Below are positions 42,021-48,832 of a stretch of 64,000 nucleotides of DNA, piece after piece (position 1 is the first letter of the stretch; each line of letters starts with the position of its first letter). The DNA comes from UBA11524 sp963590165 (GTDB lineage: Bacteria > Bacillota > Clostridia > Christensenellales > Aristaeellaceae). The notes under the pieces are model-generated. The model did no database searches and was not told the DNA's origin. It was given only the letters and a program-made list of their open reading frames with translations. Location: NCBI GenBank assembly GCA_963590165.1, contig CAVANO010000002.1, positions 1 to 64,000 of the forward strand, in the 5' to 3' direction. The translations under genes and the position numbers were made by a program.

Positions 42021-42446
42021 TTAATCCCCCGAATGCGCGTCAATCCAGCTGACAAATTCCCCCTGCGCATTCCTCCGAATCAGCGGCGCCGGTGTACCGA
42101 CACGCAGATGCTCCTGCTCCGGCAAATTCCGCACAGGCAAAGCCCCCTTCCGCTCGGGATGTTCCTGCACAGCATGCAGCACATCCTCCGGCACATCCGC
42201 CGTGAAGCACCGCACGCCCTGCCGGTATAGCTGTCTGCACAGCGCACGCAGTTCCGCCTCCGTATCGGCACGATGATGCGCATCCAGCATCAGCCCCGGC
42301 GAAAGCACATCGCCGCCGAGGTCAATTTCCGCCTCATAGAGCCCTTTCGCCAGCCCGACGCCGATTTCCTGTACGCAGCCGTGCATCAATCGGACATCCG
42401 TGAGCACATCCAGACTGTCCGATCGGTTTGCATTCCGTATCAGCAT
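42021..42446 (-). CDS. truncated amidohydrolase-like protein
   Basis: Small protein of 141 residues. The opening MLIRNANRSDSLDVL, with DLGGDVLSPGLMLDAHH and ALCRQLYRQGVRCFTADVPE, resembles the first ~110 residues of NagA/dihydroorotase-type amidohydrolases (LIRNA..., D..G..v.PG..D.H). The catalytic barrel that follows in those enzymes is missing, and only one metal-site His-like position survives (DAHH). GAGGAGGG lies four bases before the ATG, so it may still be translated. Remnant or small repurposed protein cannot be separated from sequence alone. A purine repeat tract begins just past the stop. Confidence 0.6.
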   Translation of the reverse strand: MLIRNANRSDSLDVLTDVRLMHGCVQEIGVGLAKGLYEAEIDLGGDVLSPGLMLDAHHRADTEAELRALCRQLYRQGVRCFTADVPEDVLHAVQEHPERKGALPVRNLPEQEHLRVGTPAPLIRRNAQGEFVSWIDAHSGD

Positions 42447-42513
42447 AATACCCTCCTCGTGTACGCTGAAAATTTCGCCGGAATCATCCGATTCTCCTGC
42501 CGAAACAGGCATA

Positions 42514-42546
42514 CAAAAACCGGAGGCGGTTTTCGCCGTCTCCGGT
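42514..42546 (-). terminator. terminator after the thioredoxin-like gene
   Basis: On the minus strand ACCGGAGACGG and CCGCCTCCGGT pair around CGAAAA and are followed by TTTTTG. Confidence 0.9.
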
Positions 42547-42561
42547 GCATGTTTTGGGGGA

Positions 42562-44391
42562 TTACTCAGCCGTCTTGGTCAGGGTGAAGACCATTTCGCC
42601 GCCATCCTCGGTGGTGTAGTACTCGGCGGAAGTGTCGAATTCGTAGCCGTCGGGCACCTTAATCACCTGAATATGGTAGGCGAAGGGCACACTGGTGAAT
42701 GGAATCTCGCCGTTCTCGTCAGCCTTCATCAGCGTGCAGGAGGTGTCGTCGCAGACATTCGCCATGACGCCCTCAACCGGGTTGCCGTCTTGGTCAACGA
42801 ACGACAGCACATAATCCACATAGCCGTAATCACCCTGCAGACCTTCGGGCGCGACAGCCACTTCATCGGTGGAAGGCAGCGTGCCGTCCGCATAGTGCCA
42901 AGAAGCAAAAACGGTCATGCCATAGCTGGTGTTCATATCCTGAATGAAAGCGTTTGCGTTCTGCTCATCGCGGAAGAACGTCATTGCAACAGGATCGGTT
43001 TCACTGTCGTACAGGTTGGCATAGGTGTAGAAGCTGCTGTAGGAGTAGCCGTCAACATCCATCGCGCTGACGCCGCCGCTGACCACAAAGGCATCGCCGT
43101 CGATGTCAGCATCCGCCAGCTTTACAGCCGTGCCGTCGTAATTGTTGTAGACGGACGCAAGCTCAGCGCTGACATCCTTGCCAATGTAGATATTCGCGGT
43201 CACGGTATCGCTGTTCACGACATAGCACTTGCCCAGCGCGGTTTCAAACGTCTCTGCATATTCCGGGTCCGCGTATTCAAACACGATTTCCTTCGCGTCA
43301 TCGCTGACAAGCTCGGACGACACGCCGGATTCAAGCGCATGGGGATAAACGGGCATGGTAGCAATCAGCGCAGCCGCCTCATCGCCGGTCACGACCTTGA
43401 CGTTCTTCAGCCAGGCAGTGTCTTCGCCGTCGCTGGAAGCCGCGTCCTTCATGTAGACAAAAACAACCGTGTGCTCGCCGGCAGTCAGCGCAGCCGCGTA
43501 GGTCGCCCAGTCCTTCTCGCCGTCAATCACCTTGGAAATCTCGCCGTCCACGAGGACATAGAAGTAGTCATAGCTTTCCTCGCAGGAAACCTTGACGTCG
43601 TAGGAGAGCACATCGCCTTCTTCAGCGTTCAGCGTGACAAACACCATGGCGTAGGAGTCATCGACGCCCGCGTTGGTTGCAACCACGCAGCCGTCATCCA
43701 CCACCCAGGGCCATGCGTATTCATCATCGCTGCTGAAGGACACGGTCAGGTCGCTGCCCTCTGCGAGCATCGCCGCCGCGACATCAGCCACGTCAGGATT
43801 TTCCACAGTGGGCTTCACCTTCGGGATTTCAAAGCCGACAAGGGACTCGGAGTAGTCGTCCGCGATGAAGGCATTGAACAGGCGCAGGAAGGTGTCCACA
43901 GAGGTGATGGAGCCGGATTCCTGCCAGCAGATCACGCCGTTGCGGTCGATCATGATGGACGTCGGAATGCCGTCATAGTCGAACCAGTCGGTCAGACCGA
44001 TGGTGTCCGCCGCCATGGGCAGAATGGACAGACCATTCTCTTCCTTGAAGGCGTTGATCACGTCATCGGTGTCGGTAGGCTCGCAGGACACGGCGACAAT
44101 CGCCAGATCATCCTGCACCTGCGCATAGGCTTCCTCCATGTAGGGGAATTCCTGGCAGCAGGGGTTGCACCAGGTCGCCCAGATGTTGATCAGGACGGCC
44201 TTGTGGGTTGCAAGCAGTTCAGAGAACGTCACGGTGGTGCCGTCGCTCAGGGTCAGTGTGAAGTCGCCCATGGTGTCGCCGACCACATAGGCGCGCGTTT
44301 CGGTATCCTCCTCGGCAGCAGCGAAGCCGACCATCGTCAGCATCATCGCCAGTGCCAGCAGCAGAGAAACGATTGAATGCAACTTTTTCAT
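42562..44391 (-). CDS. secreted TlpA-like thioredoxin fused to beta-sandwich and Cna-B-like domains
   Basis: Protein of 609 residues with a signal peptide (MKKLHSIVSLLLALAMMLTMVGFAAA). A TlpA/ResA-type thioredoxin domain (~30-180) has the redox motif WATWCNPCCQEFP and the cis-Pro region DYDGIPTSIMIDRNG. A lectin- or MAM-like beta-sandwich follows (~190-340, YFYVLVDGEISKVIDGEKDW, LTAGEHTVVFVYMKD). An unassigned middle region comes next, and the C-terminus is Cna-B-like (~515-609, YVLSFVDQDGNPVEGVMANV). I start at 44391 after AAAGGAC; the longer frame is unsupported. No sortase motif is seen. Exposure at the surface and thiol chemistry there are inferred. Confidence 0.85.
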   Translation of the reverse strand: MKKLHSIVSLLLALAMMLTMVGFAAAEEDTETRAYVVGDTMGDFTLTLSDGTTVTFSELLATHKAVLINIWATWCNPCCQEFPYMEEAYAQVQDDLAIVAVSCEPTDTDDVINAFKEENGLSILPMAADTIGLTDWFDYDGIPTSIMIDRNGVICWQESGSITSVDTFLRLFNAFIADDYSESLVGFEIPKVKPTVENPDVADVAAAMLAEGSDLTVSFSSDDEYAWPWVVDDGCVVATNAGVDDSYAMVFVTLNAEEGDVLSYDVKVSCEESYDYFYVLVDGEISKVIDGEKDWATYAAALTAGEHTVVFVYMKDAASSDGEDTAWLKNVKVVTGDEAAALIATMPVYPHALESGVSSELVSDDAKEIVFEYADPEYAETFETALGKCYVVNSDTVTANIYIGKDVSAELASVYNNYDGTAVKLADADIDGDAFVVSGGVSAMDVDGYSYSSFYTYANLYDSETDPVAMTFFRDEQNANAFIQDMNTSYGMTVFASWHYADGTLPSTDEVAVAPEGLQGDYGYVDYVLSFVDQDGNPVEGVMANVCDDTSCTLMKADENGEIPFTSVPFAYHIQVIKVPDGYEFDTSAEYYTTEDGGEMVFTLTKTAE

Positions 44392-44432
44392 CGTCAGATT
44401 GTCCTTTCTGGATGATGATTGATCCATGTACA

Positions 44433-44460
44433 ATTATACCGCAATTTTTCATGATTTCAA
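44433..44460 (-). promoter_or_regulatory. promoter of the thioredoxin-like gene
   Basis: Minus strand: TTGAAA (44455-44460), 16 bases, TATAAT (44433-44438). It is ~40 bases before the start codon. Confidence 0.65.
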
Positions 44461-44503
44461 TGAATGAAATATGAATTTTCGGTTTTTTCGGTGTACTTGC
44501 ATG

Positions 44504-45910
44504 TTATTTTTCGCGAATCACAACGGGCGAATCCGCCAGCGCGGACTGGATATTCTTGAGTGCCTTCGCCATATAGCCCTGCTGATCATCGCTCATGCCG
44601 CCGGGCGCATCGCAGTCGCTCGCAACCACGCGGTATTGATACTGACCGTCTTTCTTCTGCCGCCAGATGTAGGTCGGCGTGTAGGACACCTGCCCGAAAC
44701 TGATACGCTCGCCGTCCCATGAGATTTGCAGATGCAGCAGAATCGCCGCGACATTGCCGTCTTTGCGCGACTCATTCAGCAGGCTGCCCAGCGACCATGC
44801 GCACAATGTCTGCGCGATGGTGCCGTCATCGCTCTTGCGCGTCAGCCATGCAATCGGCTGTACAACGCGCGTACCCGTGCCGACAATCACATCTGCGCCG
44901 GCATCGGCGATTTCCTGCGCCAGGGTGCGCTGCGCGTTGGTGGGCTTTGATGCGCCGGATTTGCCCCAGTTGACGGACACAATCACGACTGCCGCGCCCT
45001 GTGCACGTGCCTGCGCGATGTCCGCCGCAATGGTATCGCTATCCGCTAACTTAACCGCATAGGAATCACCGGAGGACTTCATTGCCTTCGTGCCTGTCGT
45101 GCTGAGTGCTTCCGTATAATGCAGGAATGCAACCGGCACGCCGCCGAGCGTTTTGATGCAGAGCTGGCTGGCCTCTTCCTGCGAGGCATAAGCGCCAATC
45201 ACCGTCAGATTGCGGTTCTGCAGCGAGGACAGCGTTGATTGCACACCGTCCGTGCCCTTGTCGTACACCTGGTCGAAACCGAGCGCCACCATCTGCACAC
45301 CGCATTCACGCAGCATGTCCGAAACGGCGTCAGGCGCGTTGAGCGAGGAAACCTTGCTGTCCGGCAGAATCAGGTTCTCCAGCGACAGCATCGTCATATC
45401 GCCTGTCATTTCATCCGTCAGGAGCGATAGCATTTCCGTGAAATCATATTTCTGGGCGTCGCTGTAATACCCTGCCTTGCGCACCGCGTCATCCATGCAG
45501 ACCGAGCCGCCGATGGTCAGCGTGAAGGAGCCGCCAGCCTTAACGGTCGGCGTTGCGGTCGGTGCGGCTGTTGCTGATGCTTCAATCGGCGCGATGGTCT
45601 CCTGCTGATTAGCGGATGGCGTAGAAGAAGAAAGGGACGAAGTCCCCGAAGTCCCCGAAGTCCCCGAAGTCCCCGAAGTCCCCGAAGTCCCCGAAGTCCC
45701 TGAGGCAGATTGCGTGATCGGGATGTCGTTCAGAGAGAGGGTGGGAATGTCGCCGAGCTGAAGGACGGACAGCACCTCGCGCACATCAATCTGCACGCTC
45801 GTGTTGCCCATCAGTCCGGGCAGCACCATCGCGCAGCCGACCAGCACGACGCACGTGATCATCAGCATAATCACCGTGCCCGGCGATATGCGGCGATGCC
45901 TTTTGTTCAT
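44504..45910 (-). CDS. CapA-family protein (poly-gamma-glutamate/capsule-type metallophosphatase fold)
   Basis: Protein of 468 residues. One N-terminal TM helix (~12-33) anchors it outside the membrane. A low-complexity linker follows, with seven Gly-Thr-Ser repeats (~69-90). The PGA_cap domain (~130-440) shows LTIGGSVCMDDAV, MLSLENLILPDS, MVALGFDQVYDKG, VVIVSVNWG and ADVIVGTGTRVVQPIAWL. The family usually has GD and GHxH motifs; here the Asp/His pattern is weak (IGGSVCMDD, GTGTRVV), so enzymatic activity is doubtful. The start at 45910 follows GGAAGGAT. A 41-residue membrane protein precedes it by 20 bases. Confidence 0.85.
   Translation of the reverse strand: MNKRHRRISPGTVIMLMITCVVLVGCAMVLPGLMGNTSVQIDVREVLSVLQLGDIPTLSLNDIPITQSASGTSGTSGTSGTSGTSGTSGTSSLSSSTPSANQQETIAPIEASATAAPTATPTVKAGGSFTLTIGGSVCMDDAVRKAGYYSDAQKYDFTEMLSLLTDEMTGDMTMLSLENLILPDSKVSSLNAPDAVSDMLRECGVQMVALGFDQVYDKGTDGVQSTLSSLQNRNLTVIGAYASQEEASQLCIKTLGGVPVAFLHYTEALSTTGTKAMKSSGDSYAVKLADSDTIAADIAQARAQGAAVVIVSVNWGKSGASKPTNAQRTLAQEIADAGADVIVGTGTRVVQPIAWLTRKSDDGTIAQTLCAWSLGSLLNESRKDGNVAAILLHLQISWDGERISFGQVSYTPTYIWRQKKDGQYQYRVVASDCDAPGGMSDDQQGYMAKALKNIQSALADSPVVIREK
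45639..45701. repeat. 9-bp tandem repeat inside capA
   Basis: Seven copies of GAAGTCCCC encode Gly-Thr-Ser on the minus strand. The first copy is part of GGACGAAGTCC (45635-45645), the hairpin core found at other loci, so the array appears to have grown from that seed while keeping frame. Confidence 0.95.
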
Positions 45911-45930
45911 GGTCGTGTCATCCTTCCGGC

Positions 45931-46056
45931 TTATTGATAGATCGGAAGCAGCGTGATGAGCGAGGTAATCAGCAGTGCTGCAATGATAACGATGCAAGTA
46001 ATGCTGATGAAGAGCTGACGCCCGTTACGGGGCTTTTTTTCGCTTTTGCTGGACAT
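45931..46056 (-). CDS. small membrane protein, 41 residues, upstream of capA
   Basis: Short frame ATG to TAA on the minus strand. A basic, hydrophilic N-terminus (MSSKSEKKPRNGRQ) is followed by one long hydrophobic helix (LFISITCIVIIAALLITSLI) and ends TLLPIYQ. AAAGGAG lies ten bases before the ATG. The stop is 20 bases ahead of the capA start. I know no family for it. Topology by the positive-inside rule would leave the N-terminus in the cytoplasm. Good signals, tight spacing and clean composition support a real gene, possibly a partner of CapA. Confidence 0.72.
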   Translation of the reverse strand: MSSKSEKKPRNGRQLFISITCIVIIAALLITSLITLLPIYQ

Positions 46057-46103
46057 AGCAGGATTGCTCCTTTCTATACTTGACTTGATTACACTTGCCT
46101 TGA

Positions 46104-47375
46104 TTACGAATTGCTTTCCGGCGATTCCTTTTCCTTCTGCCAGATTCTAACCTGCGTCACGCGGCGCTTTTCCATCCTCGTGACCATACCGCGCAGATGC
46201 TCCGTTTCGAAGCGTGCGCCGGTGAAGGGGATGCACCCCATGATTTCGCTGACCCAGCCGCCAACGGTTTCGGCGTTGAAGGTATCCTTCAGACCGAGGC
46301 TGTCAAGCAGCTCCGTCAGTTCCATGCTGCCGTCCACCATGCGTGAGCCGTCGGACATCGTCACGCTTTCCACGGACACGTCATCGTGCTCGTCATAGAT
46401 TTCGCCGACAAGCTCCTCCAGCACGTCCTCCATGGTCACGATGCCTTCGGTGCCGCCGAATTCATCCAGGACAATCAGCAGATGCGTCTTTTCCGTCTGG
46501 AACAGCTTGAGCAGCTTGGAAAGCTTCAGCGTCGCCGGTGCATACACAGGCGGCTTCATGAAGCTGGTAATGTCCGTTTCGCCCTCGTGCTGACAGGCGT
46601 AAAAATCCTTCTCATTCAGGATGCCGACCACGTGATCCATATCCTCATGGTAGACAGGCAGACGCGTATAGCCCGTTTCGCGGAAGAGCTGCGCCGCCTC
46701 GTCCATGGTCGCGGTATCCTCCAGTGCCGTCACATCCACACGCGGTGTCATGATGTTGAGCACATCGCGGTCATCATTAAATTCAATGACCGAGCGAATC
46801 ATTTCGCCCTCATGCACGTCCATGTCACCATCGTTCTGCGCTTCATCGACCATCGTCATGATTTCCTCTTCAACGAGGCTTTCCTCCTGCGCAGGCTTGA
46901 TGATCTTGCCGAGCAGTTTCTTCCACAGCGAGAAGAGCGCGTTGAGCGGCGTTGCAATTGTCCGCAGCACCAGCAGGGGCGTTGCAAACAGCAGCGCAAA
47001 TTTTTCCGGATTCTCCTTTGCAATCGCCTTCGGACTGATTTCACTGAAAATCAGCACGATGATGGTCATCACAACCGTGGAAACGGTCGTTGCGATGGAT
47101 TGGTTGTTTTTCATCAGCGTCAAAAACAGACCCGTCGCGATGGACGAGGCGCTGATATTAACGATATTGTTGCCGATGAGGATGGTACTCAGCAGCCGGT
47201 CGTAATTGTCCGCAAGCTCCAGCGCAATCTGCGCCCGCTTGTGACCCGCCTGTGCCTTCGTCTTGAGCTTCACGCGGTTGACCGACGTGAACGCCGTTTC
47301 CGATGCGGAAAAGAAGGCGGAGAGCGCAACGAGCACGACGATGATGGCGATGGTACCGTATAACTCAGGCGTCAT
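46104..47375 (-). CDS. hemolysin/CorC-type transporter (DUF21-CBS-CorC_HlyC)
   Basis: Protein of 423 residues. The N-terminal DUF21/CNNM domain has four hydrophobic segments (LSAFFSASETAFTSVNRVKL, IGNNIVNISASSIATGL). Two CBS domains follow (~205-325), seen as IMTPRVDVTALEDTATMDEA and GYTRLPVYHEDMDHVVGILNEKDF. A C-terminal CorC_HlyC domain reads DGSMELTELLDSLGL and TVGGWVSEIMGCIP. The family exports Mg2+/Co2+ in some bacteria; true hemolytic activity is not implied. The ATG follows AAAGGAATG. A promoter is at 47508-47536. Confidence 0.92.
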   Translation of the reverse strand: MTPELYGTIAIIVVLVALSAFFSASETAFTSVNRVKLKTKAQAGHKRAQIALELADNYDRLLSTILIGNNIVNISASSIATGLFLTLMKNNQSIATTVSTVVMTIIVLIFSEISPKAIAKENPEKFALLFATPLLVLRTIATPLNALFSLWKKLLGKIIKPAQEESLVEEEIMTMVDEAQNDGDMDVHEGEMIRSVIEFNDDRDVLNIMTPRVDVTALEDTATMDEAAQLFRETGYTRLPVYHEDMDHVVGILNEKDFYACQHEGETDITSFMKPPVYAPATLKLSKLLKLFQTEKTHLLIVLDEFGGTEGIVTMEDVLEELVGEIYDEHDDVSVESVTMSDGSRMVDGSMELTELLDSLGLKDTFNAETVGGWVSEIMGCIPFTGARFETEHLRGMVTRMEKRRVTQVRIWQKEKESPESNS

Positions 47376-47507
47376 GGAAAATCAAGCATTCCTTTCTATG
47401 TTCACAGACCCACACGGCAAGGAAGAGATGACCCGTCGGGCATGCAAACGTCTGGGAGGCTGATCCACGAAGCCATCACTCCTTTCAGCATATAATGCTT
47501 CAATCAT

Positions 47508-47536
47508 ATTATAGCATGAACCATAGCAAAAAGCAA
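47508..47536 (-). promoter_or_regulatory. promoter of the CorC/HlyC-type gene
   Basis: Minus strand: TTGCTT (47531-47536), 17 bases, TATAAT (47508-47513). The leader is ~125 bases long. Confidence 0.65.
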
Positions 47537-47572
47537 ATTCTTTCCGACGCGGCTCGTTCGGCCCAAAAAGGC

Positions 47573-47603
47573 TTGACTTAAAGTTGACTTCAAGTGCTAT
47601 GAT
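47573..47603 (+). promoter_or_regulatory. MerR/AdhR-type promoter with 19-bp spacer
   Basis: TTGACT (47573-47578) and TATGAT (47598-47603) are separated by 19 bases. The spacer region carries the dyad ACTTAAAGTTGACTTCAAGT (47576-47595). This overlong spacer with a central dyad is the hallmark of promoters activated by MerR-family regulators. CTTAAAG-N4-CTTCAAG differs by one base from the CTTAAAG-N4-CTTTAAG I recall for Bacillus AdhR. No MerR gene lies in the window. Confidence 0.75.
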
Positions 47604-47640
47604 CTCATTGACCGGAAGAGCGGCCTAGGAGGAATACACG

Positions 47641-48321
47641 ATGAACAGACCCTATATCATTTGCCATATGATGACGGCGGTTGACGGGCGCATTGACTGC
47701 GCGATGACCGAGCAATTGCCGGGCACAGACGAATACTATCGCACGCTGGACGCCCTCGATGCGCCGACGCGCGTCAGCGGCCGCGTGACTGCGGAGATGG
47801 AGATGGCGCTGCCGGGCAAGTTCACGAGCGAAACCGTCACGGTGCTCGGCGAGGAGGCTTTTTCCAAAGCTGCTTCTGCTGACGGCTATGAGGTCGTGAT
47901 TGACACGCACGGTACGCTGCTGTGGGAGAACACCATGGACGAAGGGCGTCCGCTGCTGATTGTGACGAGCGAACAAGTCAGCCGTGGATACCTGACCTAC
48001 CTCGATTCCCAGCAGATTTCATGGATTGCCTGCGGGAAGGCGCATGTTGATCTGCCGCGTGCCTGCGCAATTCTCGCGGACGAATTCGGCGTAAAGCGCA
48101 TGGCAGTTGTCGGCGGCGGTCACATTAACGCTGGCTTCCTCGCGGACAATCTGCTCGATGAGGTCAGCCTGCTCATCGGCGCTGGCATCGACGGGCGCGG
48201 CGGCATGTGCGCCGTGTTCGACGGGCTGCCCATGAATCGCCCTGTCACGCCGCTGAAGCTTGAGCACGTAGATCCGTTTGACAGCGGCGCGGTCTGGCTC
48301 CGCTACAGCGTGATGAAATAA
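47641..48321 (+). CDS. RibD C-terminal/dihydrofolate-reductase-like protein
   Basis: Protein of 226 residues in the RibD_C/DHFR fold. It starts RPYIICHMMTAVDGRIDCAM. It has an NADPH-binding-like VVGGGHINAGFLADNLLDEVSLLIGAGIDG and the C-terminal LKLEHVDPFDSGAVWLRYSV. RibD_C enzymes reduce the pyrimidine riboflavin precursor with NADPH, but stand-alone copies such as this have unknown substrates. No other riboflavin gene is nearby. TAGGAGGA precedes the ATG. It follows a MerR-type promoter and precedes a carboxymuconolactone decarboxylase-like gene, suggesting a stress-inducible reductase. Confidence 0.82.
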   Translation: MNRPYIICHMMTAVDGRIDCAMTEQLPGTDEYYRTLDALDAPTRVSGRVTAEMEMALPGKFTSETVTVLGEEAFSKAASADGYEVVIDTHGTLLWENTMDEGRPLLIVTSEQVSRGYLTYLDSQQISWIACGKAHVDLPRACAILADEFGVKRMAVVGGGHINAGFLADNLLDEVSLLIGAGIDGRGGMCAVFDGLPMNRPVTPLKLEHVDPFDSGAVWLRYSVMK

Positions 48322-48334
48322 GGAGGTCATCATC

Positions 48335-48675
48335 ATGGAAAAAAACTTGAAAAAATCGTTCAGACTGCCGGCAGAAACGCGCTCGGCGAATTTGCGCCCG
48401 ATTTCGCGCATTACAACGACGACATCCTCTTCGGTGAAAACTGGAACAACACCGATATCGACCTGAAGACACGCAGCATCATCACCGTTGTCGCGCTGAT
48501 GGCACAGGGCATTACGGATTCGTCCCTGAAATTCCACCTGCAGAACGCGAAGAATCACGGCGTCACGCAAAAGGAAATCGCCGCCATCATCACGCATGTC
48601 GCGTTCTATGCCGGCTGGCCGAAGGGCTGGGCAGTATTCAATCTCGCCAAGCAGGTTTGGAACCCGGAGGAATAA
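48335..48675 (+). pseudogene. carboxymuconolactone decarboxylase family protein, frameshifted at an A7 run
   Basis: From ATG 48335 (behind AAGGAGG) the frame breaks at once. The rest reads cleanly in another frame: LEKIVQTAGRNALGEFAPDF, DIDLKTRSIITVVALMAQGI, KFHLQNAKNHGVTQKEIAAI, ITHVAFYAGWPKGWAVFNLA, ending at TAA 48673. Eight rather than seven A at 48339-48345 would restore a 113-residue protein of normal family length (MEKKLEKIVQTAG...). The body has no other lesion, so a sequencing error, recent mutation, or slippage-controlled expression are all possible. The fold is AhpD-like, with redox or decarboxylase roles in the family. Confidence 0.8.
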
Positions 48676-48832
48676 AAGACGCTTCACCATGACATGCAGA
48701 AAACCTTTGACAGGCTGTATGCCGACAGCAAAAACGGTGAAGTTCACACACATAGAGCACCACTTGCACGGCGTTTTAGCACCACCGTCTCGGACGTGAA
48801 AGCTAGTGACAGATCGTAGCCGCTTTTGTTTG
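48676..48832 (+). other. gap with possible group II intron RT remnant
   Basis: A 41-codon frame (48694-48819) begins MQKTFDRLYADSKNGEVHTH, which resembles the opening of some group II intron reverse transcriptases (TF.RLY..S..G). It soon loses similarity and stops. No catalytic RT motif or intron RNA structure is seen. It marks the boundary of the restriction-modification-like cassette. Confidence 0.25.
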
